Below, piece after piece: positions 10,132-20,809 of a DNA stretch of 42,157 nucleotides. The translations under genes and the position numbers were made by a program. Source of the DNA: Prorocentrum cordatum (Eukaryota > Sar > Dinophyceae > Prorocentrales > Prorocentraceae); contig CAUYUJ010022541.1 in the NCBI GenBank assembly GCA_963575745.1, positions 80,001 to 122,157 on the forward strand, in the 5' to 3' direction. The notes under the pieces were generated by a model. It saw only the letters and a program-made list of their open reading frames with translations, was not told the DNA's origin and made no database searches. Every line of letters starts with the position of its first letter. The stretch's first letter is position 1.

Positions 10132-12329
10132 CTGCACCTGGGTCCATCATCTGACCTATCCAACTGATATGTCACAACAGGGCGCATTCGGTCGGTTTCT
10201 TCAAGTCCTTGCTTGACGAGGAAGCAGCCCTTTAGACTATGAGAGGCTGCCAAGTGTTTCAGCTGAGTAGCTGGGGCGTGCCTGCAAGCGACGTGGCTAG
10301 CAGCATGCACCGACCAAATGCACTACAATTTTTCTGTTGGGCGCGTGTCCGACCAGCACCGGCTGGCCCCTCGGATGCCGTATCAATTCACTTCGTCATC
10401 TTCGCCCCCGTTCAGGCGACGGCATCCTGAGTCACTATGAAGGTCCCTTTCTCCTGCCGGAGTCATGAGCTTATATATCATAGTATTCTGACATTGTTGC
10501 AGCTTGCGCGTGGCAGCGCCGAGTCTTCGCACTTAGAGATTCGCGGGTTCCCGCGCGCGCTGCAAGGATGCCGCGCGCACCATGAACCATACTTGGGTGA
10601 TCAATGCATACGCCAAGATGTCCCGTAAACGGATGGACATGTCGGGTATTGCATTCGTGGCCTTTTCGTCCGACACGGCACCCCTAAGCCCTGGGTGCTG
10701 TATCGGGCGAAGCTGTTTGACGCTGCCACCCTAGCTCTCTTGCGCCCAACGTACCTTCTACAAGCTTGACGTACTTGTCAGTGGTGTCCTCCGTTCCTGC
10801 CAGGTTGGTGTCGCCAACGTGCTCGGCTGTCATAAGGTTTGGGCTTGTCTCACATTCGTCATTTTATGACTCGGGCTTCAGCCCAAAACCTCGCGTGATG
10901 TGAGCTTCAGTCAGAATGCCCTTGGGGCGTCTCTGGTGCCCGCGCCTGGTTCAAGGCACTGAAGACAGCGCTGTCAGTCGTAATAGGTCGAGACAGCGGG
11001 CAGCGCACGCAACAACGAGGCTTAACCAAGTGGAAGACTCAAGCATGCCACCCGCTCTTGCTCGCAAGTGGCCTCTGCCAACTCACGGCAAGCCAGACCC
11101 TTCAAGACAGCCTTGTCGACGTCCAAGGACGCCATGATCCCCCGTTTCGGGCACGCGGCTCCCTAACATTGCCCCTGACCGTCAGTCTTTTCTCCCTTCG
11201 CCCCTGCGAGTTCCTCCTGGCAGCCATCTCCACGGCCCTTCTCGCCTAGCGACTACCTTCGCGCCATGGCACCGCCCGCCTCCACGCGGAGAGAAAAGCC
11301 CAGCCCGCGAGGCGAAGAGCGCATTCATATTCGCGTCTTTGTGGATGACCTGTCTCTCTCCTCCTCCTCCTCCTCCTCCTCCTCCTGCTCCTCCTCCTCC
11401 GCCATCCTGCTTCCGCCATCTTCCTCCCCCTCAATCCATCCATGTTCAACCCCCGCCATCCTAATCCTCCTCCTGCGCCCTCCTCTCTCAGCCACCCACC
11501 CCAGTCAATCATCCGTCCCAATTACCGTTCCTCCTGCCTACTCCTCTTCTGTTTCCTCCTCCTTCTGCTCCTCCCCCTCCTCCTCCAACTCCTCCTCCCT
11601 GCATCTATTTGTTCGGAATCAGGGGGGGTAGCGCCGGACTGCTGTGACCCCGCGCGCCAGCCGCTCCCCGCCGAACACCCAATACAGAAGGCGTGCCTTC
11701 GCGCTTCGCGCTTCGCACTCCGCGGTTCCTGGGTCATACCTTCGCGCGTCGCGCTTCCCTGGGTCACCTATCTTTGAGCATCTCGCCTCGCGACGCGCGA
11801 CGCGCAGCATCTTCGCGCCCTCGTGCCCGCGGGCCGCCCTCCTGGAGAAGGGCAGTCGCTCTGGCCCAGACCGCGATGCTCGGGTGCCTGAGGCTTCGTG
11901 ACTGAGGCTCCGCGCCGCGCGAGGCGCGGTGATCTTCGCGCCCTCGCGGCTCTCGCGTGGCCCCCCTTGGGACGAACACCTCTCGGGCCCAGGCTGCGAG
12001 GCGCGGCTACCCTCGCGCCCATGCGGGCGACCCAGGTGGGTCAAAGCGGGGTGAAATGGCACTGCCCACAGCGGCGCCCGTGAGATGCCCCCTGTCAGGA
12101 CCATCGGAACCCTCCCCCCCTTCTCACCTTCGCCAGATATATGCAGAGAGCCCCTCACACCATCAGCATGACAAGCCAAGGCAACATTCGCAAACCAGAC
12201 CTGAGCCACGCTCGTATCGGACATGGGGAAGGCGTTCGATACCAAGAGTCCGCCACTTGGGTGGCAAACAACAAAACATACATGCCACTGACGAGGACTC
12301 GGGGAAAAACTGCTACAGCACAACACGGC
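10132..12329. other. FKBP intron 7 (between exons 7 and 8)
   Basis: This is inferred as intron because it separates two FKBP exons on the minus strand. It holds TCC repeats at about 11360-11400, a pyrimidine-rich stretch to 11620, and a GC-rich segment at 11640-12060 with words such as TTCGCG repeated. No other gene was seen. Confidence 0.6.
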
Positions 12330-12398
12330 CTGCACATCGATGAACACCTCATCGTCGAGCTTAGGCTGCTTCCACCCGGTGCCCTCCACTAACACTGT
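12330..12398 (-). CDS. FKBP gene, exon 7 (start of FKBP domain 2)
   Basis: The 23 codons begin TVLVEGTGWKQPK and end DDEVFIDVQ. This is the first part of a second FKBP domain: E-G-x-G-W-x-x-P-x-x-x-D-E-V is the usual motif in domain 2 of FKBP62-like proteins. The acceptor is CCAG before ACA, one of two acceptors here not followed by G. The exon ends at GTGCAG with GCCGTG after it, a GC donor. The aromatic Tyr of active domains (V-H-Y) is replaced by V-Q-F after joining to the next exon, so this domain is probably not a working isomerase, as in many tandem FKBPs. Confidence 0.85.
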
Positions 12399-12989
12399 CT
12401 GGCGGGGTCGCAGCAAATGGAGAGGCGCGCACTCGTTTGAGGCGCATCTGGACACGTAGGCGAGCGAAGCAAGGCGGAACAAGGTGGAAGGTGGGAGCAG
12501 GAACTGAATGGTAGCGAAGGTCGTGCTCAACTCCTGGAAGGGGCAGGGAGGCAAGGCGCGAGGGCACCCCACAAGGTTGCTTACGAGATGCAGGGCGAAG
12601 AAAAGGCAAGACGTGGAAAGACAACTTGGACAGTGATACTTCCAGTCTGGGTCATTATAGCTCGTAACACAGTGGTAATGGGCATTCCATGTTGCAACCC
12701 AGAAGCATTACTGCGCCGTCTCACTAGTTTCCTGCATGAGAAATGGTACTTAGGCTTGCCACGGCCACGACTTCTAGCGTGCCAGCCCATATGACCAACC
12801 CCAACTGATCAGCCACCGTGCCCTTGAGGCACGAATTGGAGTGTCATTCGGTCATTGGCCTCATCCACAGAGCCTCAGCCCCCAATCCGAAGGATCCTTT
12901 CCAGGGGCACGGATCCCAAATCCCTAAATCTCTAGGCGCTTCCCGCGTGCCCCCCGGGGCCTTGTCGCATGACTTCGTCGGGCCCAGAG

Positions 12990-13390
12990 AGGGCCCCAGG
13001 GCGAGCTAAGAGCGCCCCAAGAGGCCCCCCAAAGACAGTCGAAGGAGGCCTCGAATCGCCAAATCCAAGACGCACAATAAACCTTTAAGATGGCTGAAGA
13101 GGCGCCCTAAACGGCACAAGAGAGACCCAAGAGGCCTCCAAAGGAGGCCTCAACAGGCAACAATCGCCCAACTCCCTTTCGGAAACGTACATTTATTAGC
13201 ATGTACGACTTCACAGGCTCACAGCGTTCAAGACTGCCCAAATGGCCTTCAGGATCGCCCCAAGACGGCCCAACAGGCCCCCACGAGGACCCCAAGATGG
13301 GCCAAGAGGCGCCCCAGACGGCCCAAGAGAGCCCCAAAACGGACCCAACAAGATGCCAAGAGAGGAAGCCCAAACCGACAATTCGAGCTT
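12990..13390. repeat. CCAAGAGG minisatellite, third locus (inside FKBP intron 6)
   Basis: Degenerate CCCCAAGAGGCC units lie in two blocks (12990-13160 and 13230-13370) separated by about 70 bp of other sequence. It is the same family as the arrays at 4.3 and 7.6-8.3 kb. Confidence 0.8.
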
Positions 13391-13664
13391 TCCGCCCCAA
13401 GATACCCCTTAAGGCCGAAGCCTCTCACGATGTCCCAACGAACATCCAATATGCATATGACCTACAACTCAAGCACGGTGGCAGAATGGGCCAACAACAC
13501 GATCAAATATCCGGTGCCATTTCTGAAAGGTTCCGACATGACAACACATGATGCTATGAACAACGCGTACATACAATAGACCCGACGGGGTATCACATCT
13601 ATCGCTGACGGAGCACATCTCCTGGCCCTGCCATATGTACGGATAAATCAACGTAGCCCCCTCA

Positions 13665-13795
13665 CAACAACAACCAAAGCAACCACAGCATCAACAATCA
13701 AAACAACATGAACAAAAAAAAGCAACAACAACAACAACACCGACAACAACAACGGAAAGACAGTATAAACAACAATAACAACAACAACACGAGTT
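13665..13795. repeat. (CAA)n-rich stretch
   Basis: CAA/AAC triplets with interruptions fill this part of FKBP intron 6. Minus-strand frames here read as runs of L or C and are artefacts. Confidence 0.8.
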
Positions 13796-14118
13796 CAATG
13801 GAATCGCGACTTACAACTACCTGAGCAGATCTTGCAAACGATTGCACTTGATGTGTGCTAGGTGGCACATGGTACCTGCTGCCAGGGGGGGCGTACTTGC
13901 AGCTAGCGAAGCGAAATTGATTGAGCGTTGCTACAACGAAGCCTGTCGGAATAGGTGAGTAGTTTCCTGGCCATCCCCTCTCCAGGAATCGACGTGACAC
14001 ATGGGGCATGTGGCATTCATTCGCACCTGTCCGCGAGCCCCTGTCATGGCGCATAACAGCAAATACCATGTATCAACTAGGGAACTGAGATGCGCGGAAA
14101 ATCTTGAAACGCACCGTC

Positions 14119-14151
14119 CTTGATCACGGACCCATCACCGAAGAGGTCGTC
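14119..14151 (-). CDS. FKBP gene, exon 6 (33-nt linker micro-exon between FKBP domains)
   Basis: Eleven codons, DDLFGDGSVIK, match the linker between the first and second domains of tandem FKBPs (typically K-D-x-x-x-D-G-G-hydrophobic-hydrophobic-K). The acceptor is TTTCGAG followed by G. The exon ends at ATCAAG before GACGGTGCG. A GA donor keeps frame with the next exon; a GT donor four bases later (GTGCGT) would shift the frame relative to it. The intron to exon 5 is only 128 bp, the smallest in the gene. Confidence 0.85.
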
Positions 14152-14279
14152 CTCGAAACAACAATGGCAAATATTAGCTTACAATACATTCTCAATTGGC
14201 CCTTCCCCATTGCACTTCAACATCTCCCTGATGCCACTTACCCAACTTGTCCCATTTACCATGTTCGCTCTGCGCGTTC

Positions 14280-14327
14280 CTTGGCGACGAAGGACAGCAG
14301 CTCGATCTCAAAGATTAGGGTGGCATC
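14280..14327 (-). CDS. FKBP gene, exon 5 (last strand of FKBP domain 1)
   Basis: A 48-nt exon encoding DATLIFEIELLSFVAK. This is the closing strand of FKBP domains (usually A-T-L-V-F-x-V-E-L-L) and includes the F99 pocket position. It follows GGCAAG, with the exon starting in G. It ends at GCCAAG with GAACGC after it, so the donor reads GA. A GT further on (ATG before GTAAAT) would add K-E-R-A-E-R-T and break the spacing to the linker exon. It is too short to be found by ORF length; the conserved strand identifies it. Confidence 0.92.
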
Positions 14328-14469
14328 CTTGCCGCAGCGATATTTTACAATCAGTGTCTGCTACATTGTATTAGCATGCGCAAGGGCTGCGTAGCACAGC
14401 ACACGGCAAGCGGCCTTAAAACCAACGAGAGAGCGTGATCCACCGCCGCTTTACTGTGGAAAATTGCCA

Positions 14470-15560
14470 ACCTTTTCCTCCGGAACCCGGGGGTCTCCCC
14501 CCCCCCCCGTTCCGAAAATCGCCCCCCTGCCGGAACCCCCCCCCCCCCCCCCCCCTCCCTCTCTCCCGGCAAAACCCCCCCCCTCCCCTAACCCCCCCCC
14601 TCCCCCTCGAAAACCGGGGGGGGTCACTACCGGTTCGAACCCCTCCCCCCCCCCCCTCCGGATCCGGAAAACCGGGGGGGGTCACTACCGGTTGGACCCC
14701 CCCCCCCTCGAAAACCGGAGGGGGATCACTACCGGTTCGACCCCCCTCCCACGCACCGCCAGCAAACGACTCCCGGTCCCTACCACCGCTCGCATCACAT
14801 CCCCCACTGTTGTTCCCAGCACCACTGTCCTCACCACCACTGTCCCCACTGGTTCCACCACCGTCCCTATTGTCCCCACCAATGCCCCCACCACTGTCGC
14901 ACTGTCCCCACTGTTCCCACAACTGTTCCCACCACGGTTCCACTCTCCCCACTGTCTCCACGGACCCAACCACTGCCTATCCCCACTGTCCCCACTGTCC
15001 CACTGACTCCTCCGCTGTCCCACTGAGCTGTCCCACTGTTTCCACCACTGTCCCCACTGTCCCCACCACTGTCCCCACTGTACCTCTGTCCCATTGTCCC
15101 ACCGCCGTCCTCGCCACCGCCTTTACCAGTGTCCCCACCACCATTGTACCCTCCACTGTCCCAGTGTTTCCACCTCATTCCCACTGTCCCCACACCACTG
15201 TCCCCACCACCACCGTTCCCACCACTGTCCACTGTCCCCCCTGTTCCCACCATTGTCCCCACCACTGTCCCCACCACTACCGTCCCCACCACTGTCCCAC
15301 TGTCCCCCCGCTGTCCCCACCACTGTCCCGCTGTCCCCTCACCACTGTCCCCACCAACACCGTCCCCACCACTGTCCGCACCCCCACTCGGTTTTCGAGG
15401 GGGGGGGGGGGGTTCGAACCGGTAGTGACCCCCCCCCTTTTCATGATGAGCTGGGGGGGGGGGGGAGGGGTTCGAACCGGTAGTGACCCCCCCCGGTTTT
15501 CTGGAGGGGGGGGGGGGGGAGGGGTTCGAACCGGTAGTGACCCCCCCCGGTTTTCCGCCA
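14470..15560. mobile_element. Symmetric inverted-repeat element with a CCCCACTGT minisatellite core
   Basis: Three copies of a motif made of AAAACCGG, a G run and TCACTACCGGTTCGAACCCC, followed by a C run, lie at about 14609-14655, 14668-14709 (variant GGTTGGACC) and 14710-14750. Three inverted copies lie at about 15390-15441, 15453-15501 and 15502-15555. The core, about 14810-15385, is a degenerate CCCCACCACTGT minisatellite. The arms could fold on one another. The element sits in the FKBP intron between exons 4 and 5 (14328-16030). Open frames through it on both strands are artefacts of the repeat. Confidence 0.8.
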
Positions 15561-16030
15561 GCAGCGGTAGAACACGCTCTTTCAAACCAACAAACATACT
15601 TGATTGTCACTCAGGGCCTTCAGATGTGCGTGGTCAAAGCAAAAATTAGCATTGCTTTCGACAGTGTAAATGTATGTATACACACGAACATCGCAAACCC
15701 ATGGAAGATAGCTGCAAGAAGAAGAAGACTACGGCGGCGACAACAACCACGACAACTTACGACGACGACATCCGCGTATGAATTTTGCGCGTGTAGTTGT
15801 TCAGCCCGAGGCTCCATAAGTTCTGACCGCCTTTGCGGGCTGAATGTTTCGCACCCGATCTATCATCCATGGTCCCTGGGACCGAAAAAAGGCCCTCGAA
15901 AGAGCCAACATCTGGAAAAACGCCGCAACTGAAAAAGCAGCACCGTCGGAAATCTGGGGACGACGGCAACGACCGGCCACGACGACGGACGACGGACGAC
16001 GATGACAACGACGACAGCGGCGGCGTCGTC

Positions 16031-16126
16031 CTCTGGGATCTTGGGCGGCTGGCCTGTGGCCCCGTAGGCGAACTCTGGGGAAATCGTGAACGTGGCGAGC
16101 TCGCCCTTCTTCATCGTGGCGACGCC
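16031..16126 (-). CDS. FKBP gene, exon 4 (FKBP domain 1, helix and flap)
   Basis: The 32 codons run from GVATMKKGE through FTISPEFAYGATG to QPPKIPE. The acceptor is GGCAG followed by G. Y82 of the FKBP12 pocket is present in AYG; the H87 position is Q, a common change in larger FKBPs. The frame continues into D-D-A-A-A-V-V, which is not FKBP sequence. Ending at CCAGAG, with a GA donor (GACGAC), joins directly to D-A-T-L-I-F in the next exon and restores the family motif. The previous exon is 12.7 kb away across the mobile-element cluster, and a MITE begins 119 bp upstream of this exon's 5' end. Confidence 0.93.
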
Positions 16127-16244
16127 CTGCCATTAGGCCGCTCGGAGCAGGATGGGTGGGGGGGCGACGTCGTGGTTGGATGTCTTGGACTGTGCTGGGC
16201 ATCAGCCAAAGGCGGCCTCACGACGCGAAGTAACGAAAAACATT

Positions 16245-16430
16245 ACTCCAGATTTCGTAATAAAGGGAGGGGGGTCTCATTTCGGGGGGGGGTCTCTTCC
16301 AGGCTATCTTGGAGGGCCTGGGGGGGTCTGGGGACGATGTTTTGGAGGGTTCTCCCACGGGGGAGGTCTGAAATAAATGGCTTGTCTTGGAGGGTCCAGA
16401 CCCCCTCCCTTTTATGACGAAATCTGGAGT
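16245..16430. mobile_element. MITE with 32-33 bp terminal inverted repeats and TA target duplication
   Basis: The left end starts CTCCAGATTTCGTAATAAAG at 16246 and the right end finishes with CTTTTATGACGAAATCTGGAG at 16429. The two arms (16245-16277 and 16398-16430) match with about three differences over 33 bp. TA flanks both ends (16244-16245 and 16430-16431), as expected for Tc1/mariner-type insertions such as Stowaway. The interior of about 120 bp is G-rich with repeated GGGGTCT words and no coding potential. It lies in the large FKBP intron between exons 3 and 4. Confidence 0.85.
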
Positions 16431-16609
16431 ACACGGTGAAGCAAACACAAGGCCAACTAAACCGTTGACAAATGCCTGGGCAGCGCAGTGCGGGAGGAAA
16501 TGCCCGAGCGGGAAGCACGCACGCGAGAGAGCCATTCCTGGCTGGCTCAAGCGGCGCGTCTCCGGATACCTTGGTGGCCGACGTACCGAGGGTGAGGATG
16601 GGCATGGGG

Positions 16610-16950
16610 CGAAGGAGGAGGAGGAGGAGGAGGAGGAGGAGGAGGAGGAGGAGGAGGAGGGAGGAGGGAGGAAAGGGGGGAGACAGAAAGAGAGAGACAA
16701 GTGGCGGGGAGGAGGAGGAGGAGGCAGACTGGGCGCGCTCGCGCCACATCTGACATCAGATCCCTCCCTCCCATCCCTGACCACTGCGCGGATTTGAATC
16801 TCCATCTGCGGGCGCGAGTCATCGCCAATCCGGAATCCCCCCCCCAAAGGGAAAATTCGTGCGATGAGCAATCGGAAGCGGCGAGATGCAATTATAGGAC
16901 GAGACGGAGGAGGATGAGGAGGAGGAGGAGGAGGACGAGGAAGGAGCGGA
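16610..16950. repeat. (GGA)n blocks
   Basis: GGA/GAG triplets occupy about 16612-16675 and about 16904-16945, with a shorter run near 16705-16720. Frames reading poly-E, poly-R or poly-G here are not genes. Confidence 0.85.
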
Positions 16951-17199
16951 GGAATTTTAACACCCGTGCGGGCGCACACGGACGAGCGCCAACGGTCTCG
17001 GCACGCCCGCTCGCGCCGCGCCGAGCAGGCTGTGGGCCGTCGGCCTCCGCCCATGCCGCCTCGGCCGCTCCTCGGCCGCCTGGCCGTCTGAGGGCCGTTG
17101 CCGGGCCCGAGGGCATCCTCGCTGGTCTTTGCCCTGCGCCCGCCGAAGCTGGACTCACCCTGACTCGGCCTCCCCCTCCAGGCCGCAGGCAGTCTCGTG

Positions 17200-20100
17200 C
17201 TCGACCCGCCTGGAGCTAGAGCTCGAGGAGCAGCCTGATCGACGGCTTCGCGCCCTCCTCGGACCTGCGCCCTGCCAGCGCGCGCCCCTTATCCTCAGTC
17301 GCTGCGTCCAGGCGCACGCTTGGCCCGGGGGCGGGGGCGGCCTTTTCCTGCGCTGCTCGCGCCGCATCGTGGCCGCCGCCCGCTCCGGCTGGGCGGCTGG
17401 CCGCCCTGTGGGCGCGGGCGCAGCGCCCCGCCGCCAGGCTGCAGGCGGCGCTTGCCCTGCGCGGCCGCTGCGCGCTCGCGCAGGGCGGCTGGCGGCCTTG
17501 CCGTTGGCCGCCAGCCGCCCTGCAAGTCGGTTGGCCGCCTCTGCGCTGGCTGGCGGGTCGCCCTCCTGCCGTCCTCGCCTCCGTCGCTGCCGTCTGTCCG
17601 GGCTGGGGCTCGCGGCCCGCCCAGCGTAGCCTCTGCCATCTGCCTGCGCCTGGCTGTTTGGCTGTTTCCTCTGAATCTGAACTGGCGATCACTCTCCTCG
17701 CGGGGCCGCTGTTGATCCAGGCCGGGCGGCAGATGTCTTCGGCTGCTCTGCGATGGCTCTGGAGGCGGGCTGGGCCAGGCGTGTCGCCGAAAAAGGCGCC
17801 GGTAGGGGCGACGCGGAGCCCGAACGCTGCCTGCCAAGTCCGCCAACCTTGATTTCCAACCCCCTGCGTCCAGCTGCCATCCAGCGGCGGCAATCTGGTT
17901 ATCCAGGTGGTTCCGCTCTAGCCCGGCTACCTCGCGCTCTGGATCCTGGTTGGCGTCGCCGCGGTACCTCTTCATCCGGGGGTCCAACACGTCGGCGTCC
18001 TTGGCCTGCTGCGCGTGTTTGCCCCCCTGCTGAGCTGAACCACGTCGACCGCCATCTGCAGCGCCTGGGACGCGTCAACATTCGGCTCTGGCCCTGCTGG
18101 GATGGCGCCCATGTCGCGGGCACTGGCTGCCCCTTCTTCGCCTGGCGCCTCACGTTGAGGGTCCGTCGGGTCGTCGTCCAGGTTCTCTGGCGCCCAGGCT
18201 CGGCGCCCCCCCGTCGTGGTGGGCAGTGGCCCCCTGTCGCTGCTGGAGATGCTGTGCATCTTGAGGTAGCCCCTCCTGCCCTGGAAGCCGCGTGCACCCT
18301 GGCGGCCAAGTGCCTCAATCCAAGAAGAGCCCGAAGCGCCCCCTGCGCGCGCTCTTCCACATGTCCTCGCTGAAGCCATCGATCTGCTGGGGCCCCTGTG
18401 CGGTCAGCGCCTGCGCCTGGTCTGCGCTGCTCTCCCTCCCTGCCAGGGGTCGCGGCGGACAATGCCCCATCCAGTCGTCCATGTCGCCCCAGACCTCCTG
18501 GCCCACCACGTTCATCCACTGCTCAAAGCACCCTACCAGGTAGCCGGCCAGCCTCCAGCTTGCCTGGGCAGCTGACTGTGGGTGCCTGTGGGGGTGATGT
18601 AAGGGGGGGGGGGGGGGGCGCGTTTGCCGCCTTTGGCACCTCGACCTCGCGCTCCAAGCCGTCGGAAATAGATCACTCCATTGGTGCTTGGCCTTAGCGT
18701 CTCGAGTTTTTGCTGGCCGCGTCCTCCTGCTCTGCGGCTCCGCCATGTGCTGCTGCATATTGCGTCCGGTCTGCGGTTCTGGGTGGTGGCCGCCCCTGCA
18801 TGTTCTCGACCGCTCGCCTGGCAGAGGCTGTGGGGGCGCGGCGCTCTGGAGCAAGCTCGCGCGCAACTCCTGCTACTACCCCGCTGCCGCGGTCGCCCAG
18901 GTAGCTCGTCGCGCTGCAGACTTCGCACCAGAGCCAGCCTCGAAGGCACTGCTTCTCGCGCGTCTCGTGAACATGCCTGGTGTCTATCATGGTCGCCATG
19001 AAATCGCGCGCCCTTTGCCGCGCTGGTCCGCGCGCAGGCCCTCGTGCCGCGTGCATGTCCCTGTCTCCGCCGGCCCGACCTCGACGCCCTCCCTTTTGTC
19101 TGGCCCACTGCGGCCGCGGACGCACCGCCGGCGAAGGAACAACCTCCGGAGGTCATGACCATGCTGTTCTCCATGGGCTTGGGCTGCCTGCGGTTCCCTC
19201 CTGGGGGCCTTCTTCGCTTTGAGCGGCGTGGTCGGGCCCTCAACGGCAGCTGTCGCGCTGATGCCTAGCAATATGTCCTGGGCAGCCACCGGGTCTAGCT
19301 GCTGGGTCTAGCGCTCCGTTTTCTGCGCCCCGGCTGGCGCACTTGTCTGCCATCTGGTTGCCTATGAGACCCACCATGTCGGCCCCCCCCATCGCTCGAG
19401 CTCCGTTGGGTGCACTATCACGTGGCTGGGGATGCGGTGGCCCAAAGTCGTGTCGACGCTGTCCCGCAGCTGCTGCTTGGCCAGGGGCCAGAGGTCATAG
19501 TTGGTGCCCCTGCATTCCAGGTCCAATGGGTATTGGATCTGCATCAGCGCGTCGAGGGTCACTTGCAGTCGTTGACGATAATTGAGGCCACTGCTCGTGG
19601 CTGCTGCGGTGTACCCGATGGCCTTGCTCAAGGCCGTCAGATCCGCCCACGGCACTGTGCGCGGGGCCCCGCGGTGCTCGTCAATCCTGCAGGCCACTGC
19701 TGCCCGCGCACAGCGCCTGAGACGTGGAGCCCGCGACGTGACGCTCCCCCAGAGCCTTCGGCGAAGACGATATCTGCGCTGACCTGGCGCGCATCCCGGG
19801 CCGCTGCCTGCGCCTCCGAACTGGCGTGGGAAATCTGGCTGGCCTTCGCTGCGCCCTCGTCGGGGTCGGCCTCGCAGGGCCATGCTGCCGGGGGGGTATC
19901 TCGGAGCCAGCGGCGAATGTCCTCCTGCCGCTCGATCGCGCCCTCCGCTTTTCAGCAAGGTCGGCGTCGCCGCTGTGGCCGAACTGTTCAATGGCTGGGC
20001 ACTCGTAGTAGCGTATCTCTTGGGGCTCTTGGGGCAGTCCGCGCCTGGCGCAGATCTCTTCTCCCTCCGGGCAATGTGAAGCTGCCCTGCGCCTATCTCT

Positions 20101-20800
20101 GGCCCAGATGCCTGCGACCGCTATGAACTCTAGCATGGCCGCCTCCGCGCGCTGCCCTCTGCGCCGTCGCGTGCGTAGGTGCCGCTAGAGTTGGTGGAGA
20201 TCTCCTCCTGCCTCAAGGCCCGCTCCACGACGATGCGCTGCCGCTTGCTGCCGCAATTTTTCCTGGGCGCTGTCCTGGACCTCTTGCGGTGGCGCCCCAG
20301 AGCATGGGATGTCATCTGGCCCGTAGGCCAACTCGCCACCTGCAGGGCTGACCCAGCTGCACAGGCGCACCGGTTGCCAGCCTAGGCCCAGCGCAGCAGC
20401 CTGCCGTGCGTCCTCCAGGCTTCGGTTGGCGCGGCGCCGCAGGCTGACGGGCCCCGCATTTGCTTGCAGCGGGCGCCCGCTGCGTGCACCTTTGCTGATC
20501 CTTTAGCGACTGCGCTATCCAAGTCCTTCAGCCTTGCGATCCTCTGCTTAGCTTTGGCTGGCCGTGCCGAATGCGTTGGGCGCGAGAGCTCCCATCCCGT
20601 GCCCGCGCCGACGCCCGGGGCGCGGGCCGCGCCTGGCAGCATGCGCGGCGTGCCCAACTAGCGAAGTTGCTGGCCATCTCTTCCTGCAGCTCCGCCCCCT
20701 TTGCAATCGGCGGTGAGGAGCAACTCCACGAATGCGTTGATTCCCAGCGCTCCCATGGCACGTGGTTCCGGAGCTCGCCACCAATCAGCGCCCTGGCCAG
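17200..20800 (-). pseudogene. Degenerate retroelement-like coding sequence, GC-rich, frameshifted
   Basis: The minus strand carries a chain of protein-like segments that change frame. Examples are DPRMKRYRGDANQDPEREV (near 17.96 kb), QALQMAVDVVQLSRG (near 18.05 kb), GFSEDMWKSARRGRFG (near 18.35 kb), GWLWCEVCSATSY (near 18.92 kb), DPVAAQDILLGISATAAV (near 19.28 kb), QIQYPLDLECRGTNYDLW (near 19.5 kb) and AKQRIARLKDLDSAVAKG (near 20.53 kb). I read these as fragments of ORF1-like or polyprotein sequence of dinoflagellate non-LTR elements, because they continue the strand and composition of the endonuclease piece at 24 kb. No reverse transcriptase motif such as Y-x-D-D was found. The assignment is weak. 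Confidence 0.35.
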
Positions 20801-20809
20801 CGTTGCGCC

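Noticed and set aside
14609-15555. tRNA genes suggested by GGTTCGAACCC
   Set aside because: No A box, acceptor stem or anticodon arm around any copy; kept only as a B-box-like motif.
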